Source of the DNA: Trochalopteron elliotii
Lineage: Eukaryota; Chordata; Aves; Passeriformes; Leiothrichidae
Reading direction: 5' to 3'
DNA: 64,000 nt
NCBI GenBank assembly: GCA_024734555.1
Contig: JANPWX010000336.1
Span: forward strand, 682,001 to 746,000
A program made the translations under genes and the position numbers. Below, one piece after another: positions 51,881 to 64,000 of the stretch. The notes below the pieces were generated by a model. The model ran no database searches. It was not told where the DNA came from and saw nothing but the letters and a program-made list of their open reading frames with translations. Within the stretch, counting starts at the first letter, position 1. The number at the start of each line of letters is the position of its first letter.

Positions 51881-51912
51881 CTGCAAAAAAAAACACAGCA
51901 CAATCAGTCAGC
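51881..51912 (-). other. ERBB4: Splice acceptor of ERBB4 intron 1 with likely branch point
   Basis: On the minus strand the intron ends in a run of nine T followed by GCAG, directly before the exon. A CTGAC branch-point match has its adenine opposite position 51908, about 27 bases upstream of the exon. That is within the normal range for vertebrate introns. The boundary is fixed by the reading frame, because the first exon bases TG complete a Val codon started in exon 1. Confidence 0.9.
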
Positions 51913-53794
51913 CCACAGGGGAAGAGGGGCACTGGAGCACATCAGGAAATAAAGTCTGTACACAGCGATGCGGGGAGTTGCAACAAAAATCTGCAGTGAT
52001 TCACAGGACTGGGTCGCACAAGTCATGCCTGAATACCAGCAGTAGAGATAGGAAAGTAAGAATACAGCCTGTGGTCATCTCAGCAATTTAAACACCCCTC
52101 ATCAAATGGGCTGGAGTGCTGGAATTTACCACCAAATGCAGAAAGGCTGAAAAGGCAGAAATGCAGGAAAAAGGCCAAGCAGGTTGACCCCAGCACCCAA
52201 AGGGTCAAACCCAGGTCTCAGCAAAGCCCTGCCAATTCCACCAGTGACAGAATCAGACACTGGGCAGAGGCAGTCCAATCATGGCCTGAAGGTCACAAAG
52301 CTGGAGAGACCTGTGCCTCCAAGCTGACCTGGATAATTCAACATTTTCACTATTCTGAACAGTATTTTGGACAAGCCAAGAGAAATCTTACACCCAACAT
52401 GGTTTTCCCTATCACTGTCCTTAACACCCCAGCTCTTCTCAGCTTTATACAATTAAATAGGAGAAAAAACAACAGCAAAAGAACACATTGTCTTTCCACA
52501 AGTCCCCAGGCTGAATGCACAGCGAAGGCATGTCAGGAAACACCATCTTAATTCAGTTTTCAAAGGACATCCTTTAATATTACACCACTCTGCTCTACAT
52601 TTTGAAGCCCTGTTAAAAGCCACCACAGAATCCAAGCTCAGCTCAGTATATCAGCCTGTTGTCATCATGCAATGACAAAAAAAAGAGAGAGATAAATACA
52701 GAAGCAGCATTTTACATTTTCACACATTGCTCAGCCTGCCAGGACAGTGATGCTGCTTAAATGGTCAAGTGTGGGGCTGGGCTGGTTTTGGTTTGTCTGT
52801 TTCAATGCACTTATTTTTCCTCTTAATCAACAGCTTGTGGGTTGTTCTCATCTGTGAGCAAATTAATCTGAGTATATCTAAACTTTTGAAATGGGCATTA
52901 TGTTATGCAAAACAGGAGCCTGACAAGAATGGCATTTCTGGAGCCAATCCCCCTTCTGGATCAGATCAATACAAACAAAATTCTCCATGACTGGAGGCAT
53001 AATCAGTAAAATTGGCTAAAATACACTCTTTTGACTGGCGCAGGTCCTTTTTATAAATACCAAAAGTAATTAGGTTTTTCAGAGTACTACAATTATTGAC
53101 TGTTTATTTACCATACTACCTTCCCCCCCCTTTTTTTTTCCTCTATAGAAATGGGAACAATTTTAATCTCTGTTCCTCTGTGGTCTCTTTGCTCCAGAAC
53201 TATTTACTCTTGTGCTGGGGCAATTCAAGCTTCCAGCAGCCTCTTGGCAAAGGGCTTCAGGAGCCATGACCTGCTCAATGTTTTCTCTCAAGGAAACTCC
53301 TTCTGCCCCAAAAATGGCAGTAAAATCTGTTCCCACTGAGCCACAGGGAGGGCAGGCATGGGTTGGTTTCATTGCAAACAATTCACAGGGTGAAAGGTAG
53401 ATCAGATCATTTTTGGGTTGTTTCCAAGGGCTAAAGAGCTTGGACCAAAGGTGAACAGGCACTGCAAGGGCTGCTTCTCCAAATAGGCATTGGATCTACC
53501 CACCTTAGGAAATGCTAGAGTATTATTTCTTTCTATGACCTGATAAAAGTAAAATTTCAAAGTTCTTGCTACAGTCAAAAATTTGAAATATTTGACCTAT
53601 GCTCATCACACTGTGTTGAAGAAAAACAGAACTGCTTGGTTTGCTCAGGTTTTAAAAGACAAGCTCCCACCTCATTCTGAAGCTTAATTTAAAAGCATGA
53701 ACATTCCAATTTTTAGATTTTCTGTAAAACCTTACCCCTTAGAGTAAATCATACCTAAACATGACTTCATTCATAGTATTTTTTACAGCTGTTT

Positions 53795-53836
53795 TGGGAG
53801 ATTCCCAAGATGGAAAGACATCTTGGGAATCTCCCA
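53795..53836. repeat. Perfect 17-bp inverted repeat (hairpin)
   Basis: TGGGAGATTCCCAAGAT at 53795-53811 is followed by the loop GGAAAGAC and then its exact reverse complement at 53820-53836. Pairing stops at the next base on each side. The stem is shorter than a typical pre-microRNA, and there is no T-run after it to suggest a terminator. Confidence 0.95.
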
Positions 53837-55714
53837 TCATATTGCGACCTCACGCAGCTGTGGTGAACTGGGAACACTGGGAGGATTAAGCACTGCAACT
53901 AGGAGATGGCACATCTTTCTTTTGGAAATACAAAGCCCTATCTTAGCTCATGTATACAGTTTTACTCAGAAAACCCTCAAGACCTGCCCTTGTGTGCTAA
54001 CTCTCCAGGGAGACACATGCCTGAGCCCTGTCAAGACACCTAAAAATTCTTGCTTAGCAATTACAAAATGGGTTTGTGTGTTTCTTCCTTAAATACAGCA
54101 GCATCTATTAGGAGACTGATCATATTTCCAGCCAGGCAAGTATTATTCTGTCTTGAGGCTCCCAAGGACTAATAAACACCTTCCGTTCCATTTTGCAATC
54201 CGTGCTAAGGACCAACAACAGCTCAGAAAAAAAACCAAATTCCTGCAGCTCAGCTAATAAAGCTATACACTGCAACACTGATATTCCGTGTTGCACACCC
54301 ATTAAATGTTTCCTGAAAGCTAATGCAGCCATTTGTTTGCTGTGAGGAAGCAGAAACACCTGGAGCCTGTTCTTGCAAGGGGATTCGGCAGGGGTGAAGC
54401 CAAGCCCAGATGTGAGCCAGGGTTATGAGTTTTATTTGACTGAGAATAATTTGGTACAGCCAAACCACTGCAGTAACTACTCACAGTTTTTGATATGGCT
54501 AGTAATCAATTCTTTTGGATTTAAAAAAAACCCCAAATCTTTCAAGCTAATTTAGAATAAATCGTGCCGATCCTTTAAATTTATCTCATAGCAATTCCAA
54601 GCACTTAAGTCCATCTCAAAAAGAGAAATTTCCTTCAAGAAAAAAATGGTCACAGATTGTCTCAAGTCAAGTTACATAGCAAAAGTGATCATCCTACATC
54701 AGTTGAGGGGTGCAGAAGTGCACTTTTTTTTTTCTCCACTGGTACCCAACCAGCAGTGCAAGTTGATGCAGAAACAGAACTTGGAGCAGGAGAGAGCTCT
54801 GACCTGCAGGACAAGCTGAAGTCACAAAGCAAATTGTGGGCACAATCATGCATCATTAATAATCCATTATTACAACAAGTCATTAATCTCTCTGTCTCAG
54901 CTTTGAAATGTATGCTTTTGATGCACCTAATAATTATGTCATATTCAAAATACAAAAGAGGAAACAATGCCAGTATTTAAGAAAAGCAGGTTAGGTCCCT
55001 CATTTGCTGTAGGAAGGGCTGGGACAGTACCTCCCATCCCTCACAGAGAATCCTTTAAAACACAGATGTAAGATATGCTCTTGGCAGGTTTTTCAAGGCA
55101 AATAACAACTAAAGGGAGTAAAAAGGCATTTCTGCCATGAGAGAAAAATGCTGCTGCCATGCACAATCCCAAAGGTGCTCCTGTTGGCCCACTGATGCCA
55201 GGGAGCCAAACCTGGGAGGGACACAGGCCAGAAAGCAGGCTGTGAACTGCTGTTTAACAAGTCTTGTACCCCATTTTGAGCCATATGAAGCAATTCCCAG
55301 CCACTCCAGGGCAGAAATAATTGTTCTGGGTCTGATTTGCCAAGGTAGTTAGAAAGCACTACAGTAACCCTGTGTCAAGTGGGAGCTGAGCAGGACTCAC
55401 ACAGGATTGCCAGTCCCTCTGTCCCTGAGCTCAGCACAGAGCAGGAACATAGCCCACTCACCTCCTGCTCCTCTCCTGGAACAGCAACAGGCATCTATGT
55501 GTTGTAGCAGCTCTTTAAAATTAAGTGCCAAAATAATACATATTTGCAGGGATGTTCCAGCTGTATACAGGCATAAACACAAACACGACAAAATGTGTTT
55601 CCTTGTCACGCCATGCAAAACCACCATAATCTGTATTTCATGAACCCTCTTCAAAGCACTTTGTTGTATATTGTTAGGTGTGTTGTTTAATACAGCCCCA
55701 GAAATGGATGAGCA

Positions 55715-55772
55715 GAAAAACAAACAAACAAAAACAAAAAACAAACAAACAAACAAAAAACCACAAAAAAAA
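55715..55772. repeat. (AAAC)n low-complexity tract
   Basis: An A-rich stretch with repeated CAAACAAACA units interrupted by longer A runs. Confidence 0.9.
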
Positions 55773-56105
55773 TCAAGATTGTGAGCTTTAACTGTTCCTG
55801 CAGCAGAACCTCTGCTGGTTAACACAAAATACTCATTCCCTGTCTCTAACACAGGGCAAACAGGAGAAGCTTTAGCTGTGCCTCCAGTCTGAAGCTGCCC
55901 TTGTTATTGAGTATCTCTGGTCAGGTACTCTCTGCCTTGCTCAGGGGAAGCCTTCCAGGGGCATCTCCACCAGGGAAACCCTCCAGTGCTCTTCACACTC
56001 AGGAAAATCAGACTTCCCCTACATTCTGCCCAAGTTTGTGGGGGAAGCTCCAGTCTGACCTGATTTACTGACATGCCACCAACCCCTCAAAACCATCTCT
56101 CCACC

Positions 56106-56530
56106 TGATGCCCTAAGTTTTAGCTTTCATGTTTTTCAGGATCTGTGCTGCCTAGGGGTGCAGTTCTGAGCCTCATATCAAGTGTCACTCAGCTCTCTTC
56201 ACAGAGTAGGGAGACAAAACAAATCCTTTTCCTGCTGGAGACCAAGGACAACACTCAGGCCCAAAAGAATAAACAACCATGGACTGAAGGGAGGAACAAG
56301 AAGGTTCAGATTCATAACCTGAAGCTGTAATCAGACAATTAAACCCAATATGCAAGTAGACCAAAACTTAAAAAAAATGTAAGACTTCATGACCACTCTA
56401 AGTCCACCTTGGGTGTAGCCCTGGCCAGGCTTTTGTCCTGCCTACAGTGTATCCTGGAGGCCTTTCAATAAATATCTACTTTATTCTCTTTGTTCAGTCT
56501 CTGTTCCAGGTCAGCCTTCCCAAGGCATCA
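56106..56530 (+). mobile_element. Solo LTR, family A copy 3, opposite orientation
   Basis: A 425-bp copy inverted relative to the other two. It starts TGATGCCCTAAG, ends AAGGCATCA and is flanked by CACC on both sides. In this orientation the late part carries CAATAAA followed by a T-rich stretch, as expected for a polyadenylation region. It lies in ERBB4 intron 1, antisense to the gene, about 4.2 kb from exon 2. Confidence 0.82.
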
Positions 56531-59500
56531 CACCTAACCATGCTCAGCCATTCCTGCTCTTTCCACGTTCTGACAGCAATCCTCACTGAGTGTTCATGTG
56601 CAGAGCCACCTGCCACTAAGGTTATCCCAAAGCTCAAGGACATGCCTCTTCCATCTGGGAAGTTCCAAACCAGCAACAAGCCAGTGGCCACTTCTCACCT
56701 GCACCCCAGTCAGGGGGGATTTTGGGTGGGTGCTGGAGCAGAGCACTGCTTGGTCATCACAAAAGTGGATTCCAGGCATTACTCACACATTCACATTTCA
56801 CATTCAGTTGTTTACTTAATACCAGTTACCTAAAGTGACAGAGCTTCAGCTCCTAATGGCCCCAATTACAACAGTAATAATCCTCTGTATTGAAATGAAC
56901 TGATGCTTTTCATCAATATTCATGCACATGACTTGGAAATTAATTTTCCATTGACATTTTTTCATAAAATAGCCAAATCATTCAAACGCTCCCTTAAAGG
57001 TGGCAAATAATGGAGACATTTAAAAATGTCCATTAGATTCTGCTTTTTAGCCCATTATTTTGCTCTGCTCTGTTGATGATAAATCCATATGTTAAATTAA
57101 GAAATCACGCTTGCCTCCATCTAGTTCTGCTTCTTCCAATACTAATGGATTTTATAATCCTCCCAGCTCAGCTTTTGGAAGGAGATCAACTTGTTCCATT
57201 TCTTATTCAACTCCTTTCCAGATCAGCCTATGTCTGAAGTACTAAAGAGTGGAATCTATTATCTCCACCACGGTCACCCGCCCCGAAATCCTGATGTCTC
57301 ACTCCTCTCCCAGAGCACACTCAAAGAAGCAGGGATGAGGTATCCTCACTGCTAATTCCAAGGGAGTTATCTCAAGCATCTGAATATATTTTCCTCTGAA
57401 TCATAAAACATGTATTATTGTCTCTTTGGCAAGGAGGCAGGAGAGCAGTGCATTTGCCCTGCACCAGCCTCTGCCTGAAGGCACCACAACCTCCCTTTGT
57501 CAATCAGTTTGTCAAGTGGGCCAAAAAACACAAAGGGAGGCTTAAATTCTTGGACTCACTGGTTTGAGGAATGTCTTTATAAAAAGGACAATCACATGTT
57601 CCTTCACCCCAGAAAAGATGAGCCCAACAACAGCGATCACCTCTTTCTAACACATTCCTCTACCGTACTTCCCACTTATTTACTTAATTAGCTGCATTTT
57701 TACAGACAACACCATTATCAGGGTTTCTTGAAAGGCAGCTAACAAAGCTGTTTGTTAATAATTGCAAACACTCGTGGCAATTTGTTAAGACCCCCAGATG
57801 GGGGGAATACTCCAGCTCCTTAAGGAACAACTAATTACCAGTGGGTGCCACAGCAATCCCCATTCACTCCTTTCTGCTCCACGCTCTCAGCAGCAGCCTG
57901 GGCACCCTGTCACGTAGGCACACAGGAAAGGGAAACACACTTTTAATCCTTCCATTATTATTTTACAGTTCTCCTTGAATGAGCTGAATTTTCTTGCAAT
58001 TAGGCACGTCCTAATGAAGCCAGGGCTGCCTGCACTCACAGTCCCGCAGATGTTTCCCGTGAGAAGGCAAAACACTCCTGGAGGTCAGCAGTCATCTTCC
58101 TGTAAACCCGGTGATTTGGGAGAGTGCTTTAGAATTGGAGCCTTTCTTTCCCTAGGTGGGAGACTGTAATGAAGGAGAGCATAATTTTCTCTGTACTCCT
58201 AATTAAAAGCTCAGCTGGCACAAGTGTTTTCCTTCCGCAAGGTCTGCTCTACACTAGAAAATTATCATCCCATTTGAATCCAGTTGCACGCAATCAACCC
58301 GACTGTCATGAGCCCCTGGACAGCCACATGGCCACAAGAGGAGCTCAGCATGGCCACCCAGCTGCTGCCCAGCCTGTCACTGGGATGAGGTGACACAGCA
58401 CAGGCAGTACAAACACTTCCCCCGTAGCATTTCTTCTCCATAGCATGGAGAATTGGGTTGGATAGCACCAGGGACCAGAAACCATTTAATTTCTTGAAAT
58501 TTGGTCACTAAAATCTCAAATATCATCTCACCATACACCTTTGTAAAAGCTTTCCAGCACTTCCAGAAAAGTTGCAAGGATGTGTGTTACCAGCCTGGTC
58601 CTCCCCTCCAGGGGAGGCTGATCTGATGCCACCTACAAATGGAAGCTCATTCCCAAATTCATGAACAGAAACAGCTGGGCACAGTAGAGACTGACAGCGA
58701 TTGTGACTCCATCAAAAAGGATTAGCTACGTGTGATAACACTTTTCCAAGCTGATGGAACCCTCTCCTTGTGCCAAACTCGCCAATATCCCTTTGGTGGA
58801 TGGTACACAGCAGATTTTACTGATGTGCCTTCCTGTTCATACCAACCAAAAAACACCATCAAAATGTTGACTGAATTTATACAGCAACGTTTCAAGGATA
58901 TTCACTTGTACTGACCGTGTCAACCCATCACCACCAGTTTGTTTTATTGCCAGTATTTCCAGCACTGTTTCTCTTTTAGTTATGGCACATCTATATTACA
59001 GCACAGCAACTGGAAAGGAAAAAATAGGAATAATGTTGAGCAGGACCTGTACCACACAGCTACCACTAAAAAAGACAGAAATTAATACAAGAGGTTTTAC
59101 CAATGGTTCTTCCACCTCAAGCCTTTGTACCAATTTTTTTCTCTGTGTACTTCTGCACTTTTTCTCCCTACTCTTAACAAACACACACACACACACACAC
59201 ACCCCTCTTCTCCTCATTTTATTCTATTTGAGGGTAAATAGTCGCTTCTTAACTATAATGTAGGTACTGGACTTGACAAGCAATTAAAGCAAACAATTTC
59301 CACTCATCTAACTTTGCCAAATTAGTCATCTACCATCTGCTCTATCATCTGTCTCTCCTTGAGGTCTTGCTGTGAATCTGGAAGCGCTCACTCTGACAAG
59401 GAGGCAGCAGATAAGCCTCCAAGCTGGTGGGGAAGCCGAGGGATGGAGGTGACAAGGGGGTGACACGTGGCACCGTGCTGCTGACCACCACCCCCATCAG

Positions 59501-60699
59501 GATGGCTTTGAGGAGATGCTTGTGGCTCCAGTGGTCAAATTGGCAAATTACCAGCATGCATGTTGTGATAGGAAAACATTTAAAATGAAAATATTTTTTT
59601 ACAGCCACTTACACAGCGGGGTAGCTTAGGAAGACTGTGGGATTTTCGTACCCAATGCAAAAAATAACTTTGTTTATCAAAATATCTTCAGCATTTGCAA
59701 GCTACTTCCCAATGAAGTACATAACCCAAACAAGCAATTGGCAGATGTTATCTGAGGAAGATTTGAGTCTCTGCTCCCAGCACCTGGCTTAGCTCAGGTA
59801 AGGCTGCATTTTGAGACAGCAAAATTATTTTCAAGTAGCTCTGAAATACAATGCTGATCTCCTCTGCCCTCCAGCTTCTAAGCACTGGCAGGACCTTCTC
59901 CTTTCACCAGGCTTCCATTTTGAGCTCCTTACTGGGCCTCCCAGTACAAAAGAATTATAACCAGCATCCCTTTTCCAGCTGACCTACACTTTCCCCTCAA
60001 GGAAATCAACTCCAGAGTGCAAGTTAGTCCATGCAAACATTGTTACTCTGAACCATCACACAGAGGAGTCATCCTCTCTCTTGCTGCTGAAGAACATTGC
60101 AGACTAACCCTTCCTGCACTTGCCAGGCACTTGAGTGCAGCACACAAGATGACGTTTTTGATTAACTCCTAACAACATGAACCAAAATTCTCCCCTACAG
60201 CACCAAAGCACAGACCATCACCAATACCTTCTAAGAATAATAAGCCTGCAGATAAATGACCATCATGCAAGGCCACGTGTTCTTCCAAGGGGCAAGCTGA
60301 AGGCATAAGAGTGTCCAGTATTGCTCTCCCTGCTTTCCAGTCCTCACTCTTCCCCAGTCCTGCTCCAGTGCAGCAGCAGAGGCAGCCTGCTTCCCTCTAT
60401 CACTGTGTCATGGTGCATCCTGGCTTCCTACCAGGGCAAAGTGGTGGAAATCTCTACAGGTCCCAACAGTGAGAAGGATTTGGATTGCTTTTTCAACGCC
60501 AGGGGAAGAAGTGTGGGGGAGAACGATGGAGCACAAACCCACAGGCACCAGGGGAGCACACCCACAGGTGGGAGCAGGGGGAGAACAGTAGAAGCAGGTC
60601 TGGCCTTTTGCACTTTCAGCAAAAACCAGTTTGACAAGGGATGCCAGTAACATCTACCGTGAGGCTGGACCTAAATAATTTCCCATCTCCCAAGCCAGG
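56531..60699. other. Intron 1 segment: microsatellite only
   Basis: The AC repeat at 59181 is the only named feature. The 56820-57120 stretch is AT-rich and non-repetitive. Frames up to 128 codons are unrecognised. Confidence 0.55.
59181..59202. repeat. (AC)11 microsatellite
   Basis: Eleven uninterrupted AC units. Such dinucleotide tracts are often length-variable between individuals. Confidence 0.97.
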
Positions 60700-61200
60700 C
60701 TGCTTTGCTGGGACACAGAGGGCCCTTTCCCCCCGGCAATGCTCTCCAGGGGTGCTCAGCTAGCACAGAACACTGCCCTGGTTGGCCACATTCCCCGGCA
60801 GCTCCCGCCGCTCCGCCGGGACTCCCCGACAGCCGCAGGCCTCCTCCTATCCGCCTCCCTCCCCGCTTCTCCCTTCCCCAGAGGGCCCCCAAACACCGCC
60901 AGCACTCACTCAGCTCTAACGCATTTTAATTAACGCTGTGCAAACACACGGAGCTTGTGCGTGCACGGGGGAGCGCCTTCATTCCGCTTCCACCCCGTTC
61001 CCAGCCGGGGGAATCCAGCGGGAGCGCCGGGAGCCGCCGCGATGGGGCCGGGATTGCAGCCCTCGCTGCCTGCACAATATTGAAAATGTATTGGCAAGGT
61101 GCTCCCGAGCCCTCAGATCCTCCTTACCAGTATTTAAGCGTGGTTTATGTAAGAGCGGGGAGGTGGGACAGGTGCTTTTATGTCTCCACCGTAACACGGG
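60700..61200. promoter_or_regulatory. CpG-rich block, possible intronic promoter or enhancer
   Basis: Counting by eye, about 27 CpG dinucleotides lie between 60781 and 61060, while flanking kilobases have very few. The block is GC-rich and contains CCGCC/GCCGCC-type motifs. It grades into a segment with a TATA-like TATTTAAG at 61131-61138 (plus strand). AT-rich sequence with TAATTA-type cores follows from about 61200 to 61370. It lies about 9 kb upstream of exon 2 in the direction of ERBB4 transcription. No ERBB4 exon 1 peptide is encoded here, and the short open frames resemble nothing I know. It could be an alternative promoter, an antisense or enhancer-RNA promoter, or an unmethylated enhancer. 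Confidence 0.5.
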
Positions 61201-64000
61201 TAATTAGTCACCACTAAAGCACACAGCAAGAGGCGCCTCATTACAGCTTAAGCACAAGGCACTTGTGACATGCAAAAGGTATTTCCCCGAGATCGCCCAC
61301 AGAAATCTTCCTCGCGGTTACATTAGCAATTATCACATAGCCCAAATACCGCCTAATTAAAATGATTAAAGTAACTGCGAAATTTCAGCGCCTAAAGAAA
61401 AGGACTGCTTTGGTGAGAACAACTTCCCTAACTTCACGAAGCAAAAATGCAAGGGGACTTCAACAGTCCCTGGAAAAACACTTGGGAGTTGAAGAAAACC
61501 AGTATCTCATGGGACACACCTGAAATGGCCAAGGCAGGGTTTGGGTGTCCCCAGCACCAGGCAAGAACAGACCCAACACTTGGGAGCTGCTTTGCCCAAG
61601 TGCTTCAAGGTGACTGTGCAGTGCAGGAGAACGTGATGACAGAAATTCCCAATTTTAGCCAATACAAACACATCTATTAAGCTGAGACTGAATGCAGTTT
61701 ATTTTTCATTAATGAAAATAACAGGTTCTCAAGCAACACGATAACCTTGTCAAGCAGGCAGGAGAATCCAGCTCACACAAGACAGCTGAAATGGTAATTA
61801 CTTGGACTTGGAATCACTGCAGATGAGGGGAATGGCATTGCAGTCGGAGGGAAAGGCAGGGGCTGTGCTGAGGCTGTCCCGAGCCCCAGGTGGACACACA
61901 CACCCTTGTCTAGAGCCAAAACACACGCTGGAATACACTCTAGGAACAGAAATACACAAAATACCCTCTAGGAACAGAGACCACATCCTGGAGTCTGTGG
62001 GGTTCGTACCTGTTTCGGTCATCAAGTCAAAGAATGAACATGCTCTCTTACACAAGACTTCCTTACACCTAAGGTTCCATTTGCCTAATTGCCCATGGCT
62101 GCACTAAGTAATAAACCCCATATGTTTTATTAAAACAGGTGCTTTCAGATAGCAGTTTACAGGCAGGAAAAACAAACTTTCAGTAAATAAAGTCTAGGCA
62201 ATAACCTTTGGTTTCTTTTCTATGCTGTGCATAAGAACATGCAGCCTGGTGTGAAGGCAGCCTCTCCTGCACAGCCCATCCCTGGTGTGCTGATAACCTC
62301 ACTGTACATGAGCAGAATATTCAGGGCAAGCTCCTGCAGCACTGAAGCTTCTGCCTGTTTTACCTGGGAGGGAGAGAACTGTGTGTCTGCGTTCCAGGAG
62401 ATTGTCAGTGTGTCTCATAGATTCTTTAAAAGTTACTGAGGCAACAGCTGAAATCAGAGTGGCTTGTCCCTCTTCACACAATTCCTCCTGACCCTTTGTA
62501 AATGGTTGTGCCTCCCAAGGCTAGAGAGAGCACGGGGGAGTCCACACTGCACCTCAAACGCAGTTAAATATCACAAAGCAACTTCAACATCTCTAATTGC
62601 TTCCCTCACCCAACCCATTGCTGCACTGCACCAACCTAAGGCATATTTATTTGTTATTTTTAGTTTTATGTACTTTCAGAAATCATCTCAGTAGGTAAGC
62701 TCTAACTAACCATACTTAGATTCAGGTATTATAAATTCTTTACAGAACAGTTGGTTCAAATATACTCCCAAGTTAATACTTGCTGTTATTTCTGTTGGGC
62801 TTTTTAAACGCATTCCATATATATTTTATAAATGTTTGGGTTCATTCCCACCTCCCCACCCCAGAGACTGCCCTTAAACTTCTGTCCATTGATTGTGACG
62901 GTATCAATTTGTAAAGGTCAACAGAAAGCTTCTCTGACAGCTGAACTCAGAAAGTAATTTTTAAATGTGCTGTTTCTCTTTCTCTACAAAGCAAGATGCC
63001 AGCACAATCAAACCCCAAGGTCTTTATTTCACAGGCCTGACCAGTGGCTTTGATAGGCTTTGGATCCCTGATGGCCACTGAACACTCCTTGGAAATATGA
63101 GCTTGTTTGAGGGTATAAAAAACAGCAACATCTGAAATGGCAGGTTTACAAACAGAAAGGGAAGAGAAAGGTTTATGGAAAGAACAACATTAATTTGGTG
63201 CTCCTCTGAAAGCCTCTGCAGACCCTGGATAACAGAACTCCAGAGATCACCCACACAAACATCACCACCCTGTGGGTTTGGCCTCATGCATTCTTTTATC
63301 TACATGAATAACTTATATCTTGCACTAAGAAAACCACACCACAACCAGTATAGTCAAGAAACAGACTATACTAACTCATTTTGATGCTTGCTTCTGATTT
63401 CTTTTGAGAGAACAGGTTATTTTATTTGGGATTGGGGTCAAAAGCCTCTTCAAAAGGCATCCACCCTTTCCCCCATGCCATAGTTTACTGAATATCTCAC
63501 ATTCATAACCACTTAAAGGAGGGCTGTGCAATTTATGGCATTGTTACACATGAAGAAAACCCGCCATAAATCAAAGAAATCAGTTATATAAATGAGCATA
63601 AAAGTGCAGGGAAATGTCACAAGATAGCAATAAAGCATCTTCCAAATGGTAAATCCCGGGAGCAGAAGCACCATTAGTTTAGAATGCTCCAGTCAGCAAC
63701 AGCAGGGCTAGTTTATCACTGGTGCCACAAATAGCAGTCCTGGGAGGAAGTTATAAGTGCAGGATGAGGGGGTTTACCCTGCAAACAGCCATAAAGCCTT
63801 TCACTGACTTCCCAGGTCCCAGCCCAGGCTGCTAGCTGAGATCTGCTGATTTTTCTGCAAACACTACCAGCAGAAGAGCAGACATGTAACAGCAAAATGC
63901 CAAGGAATTTGTTGGGATGGAAGAAATGCAATGTCATGTAAGACTCTGCAGCTGCCCCCAGGACAATGGTTGCAGCATCAGGAGGATCCATGGACAGGTT
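61201..64000. other. Intron 1 segment: nothing firm
   Basis: AT-rich sequence with TAATTA-type words at 61200-61370 adjoins the CpG-rich block. Further right nothing is recognised. A short imperfect tandem repeat of a CTCTAGGAACAGA phrase lies at about 61938-61978. Confidence 0.55.

Larger units (their letters stand above)
51913..56105. other. Intron 1 segment next to exon 2
   Basis: Contains the perfect hairpin at 53795 and the AAAC tract at 55715. No exon or other repeat recognised. Confidence 0.6.
51881..64000 (-). other. ERBB4: ERBB4 intron 1 (partial, 5' end outside window)
   Basis: Everything right of exon 2 is intron 1. I looked on the minus strand for the signal-peptide exon (a start Met, a Trp-rich hydrophobic stretch and a donor in phase 1) and did not find it, including in the CpG-rich block near 61 kb. 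Exon 1 is therefore taken to lie beyond position 64000. Confidence 0.85.

Noticed and set aside
51546..51932. The full 128-codon frame around exon 2 as a protein
   Set aside because: Only the 50 residues between splice sites match ERBB4. The flanking peptide is translated intron.
53795..53836. Pre-microRNA at the perfect hairpin
   Set aside because: The stem is only 17 bp and pairing does not continue outward, which is too short for normal Drosha/Dicer processing.
60671..61207. ERBB4 exon 1 or another first coding exon in the CpG-rich block
   Set aside because: Minus-strand frames here do not contain the ERBB4 signal-peptide sequence or a phase-1 donor after it, and plus-strand frames resemble no known protein.

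Overview
The window is vertebrate nuclear DNA, almost certainly from a bird and most likely a songbird. It is nearly all non-coding. It carries avian-type CR1 retroposon tails and several solo LTRs of the kinds found in passerine genomes. There are no bacterial-style operons, and the many open frames are short and overlap at random.

One exon is secure. Positions 51729-51880 on the minus strand encode 50 complete residues plus two bases of a split codon. They match exon 2 of ERBB4, the HER4 neuregulin receptor tyrosine kinase, at the start of extracellular domain I. Phase, length (152 bp), acceptor, donor and branch point all fit. The gene therefore runs right to left: intron 1 occupies 51881-64000 and intron 2 occupies 1-51728. 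Exon 1 (signal peptide) lies beyond 64000 and exon 3 lies before position 1.

Intron 2 holds three CR1 pieces, at about 6116-6305, 8764-8829 and 20142-20325. It also holds two copies of a roughly 445-bp solo LTR (12217-12665 and 20431-20871), a 694-bp LTR (16488-17181), and a composite ERVL-like LTR of about 1.6 kb with a triplicated 250-262 bp unit (24467-26098). Two related solo LTRs sit at 35217-35635 and 39136-39541, another LTR at 47049-47627, and a doubtful one near 42041. An inverted duplication of about 300 bp is not explained by any of these: its arms are at 29167-29467 and 30528-30848, separated by a 1.06-kb spacer.

Intron 1 carries a third copy of the 445-bp LTR family in the opposite orientation (56106-56530) and a perfect 17-bp hairpin (53795-53836). 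It also has a CpG-rich block (about 60700-61200) that stands out sharply from its CpG-poor surroundings.

I see no new multi-gene system. The best leads are structural or regulatory: the inverted duplication, the CpG-rich block upstream of exon 2, the short perfect hairpin, the LTR family with clean terminal repeats and 4-bp target duplications, and a cluster of TAATTA motifs near 17.4 kb. All identity judgements were made by eye.
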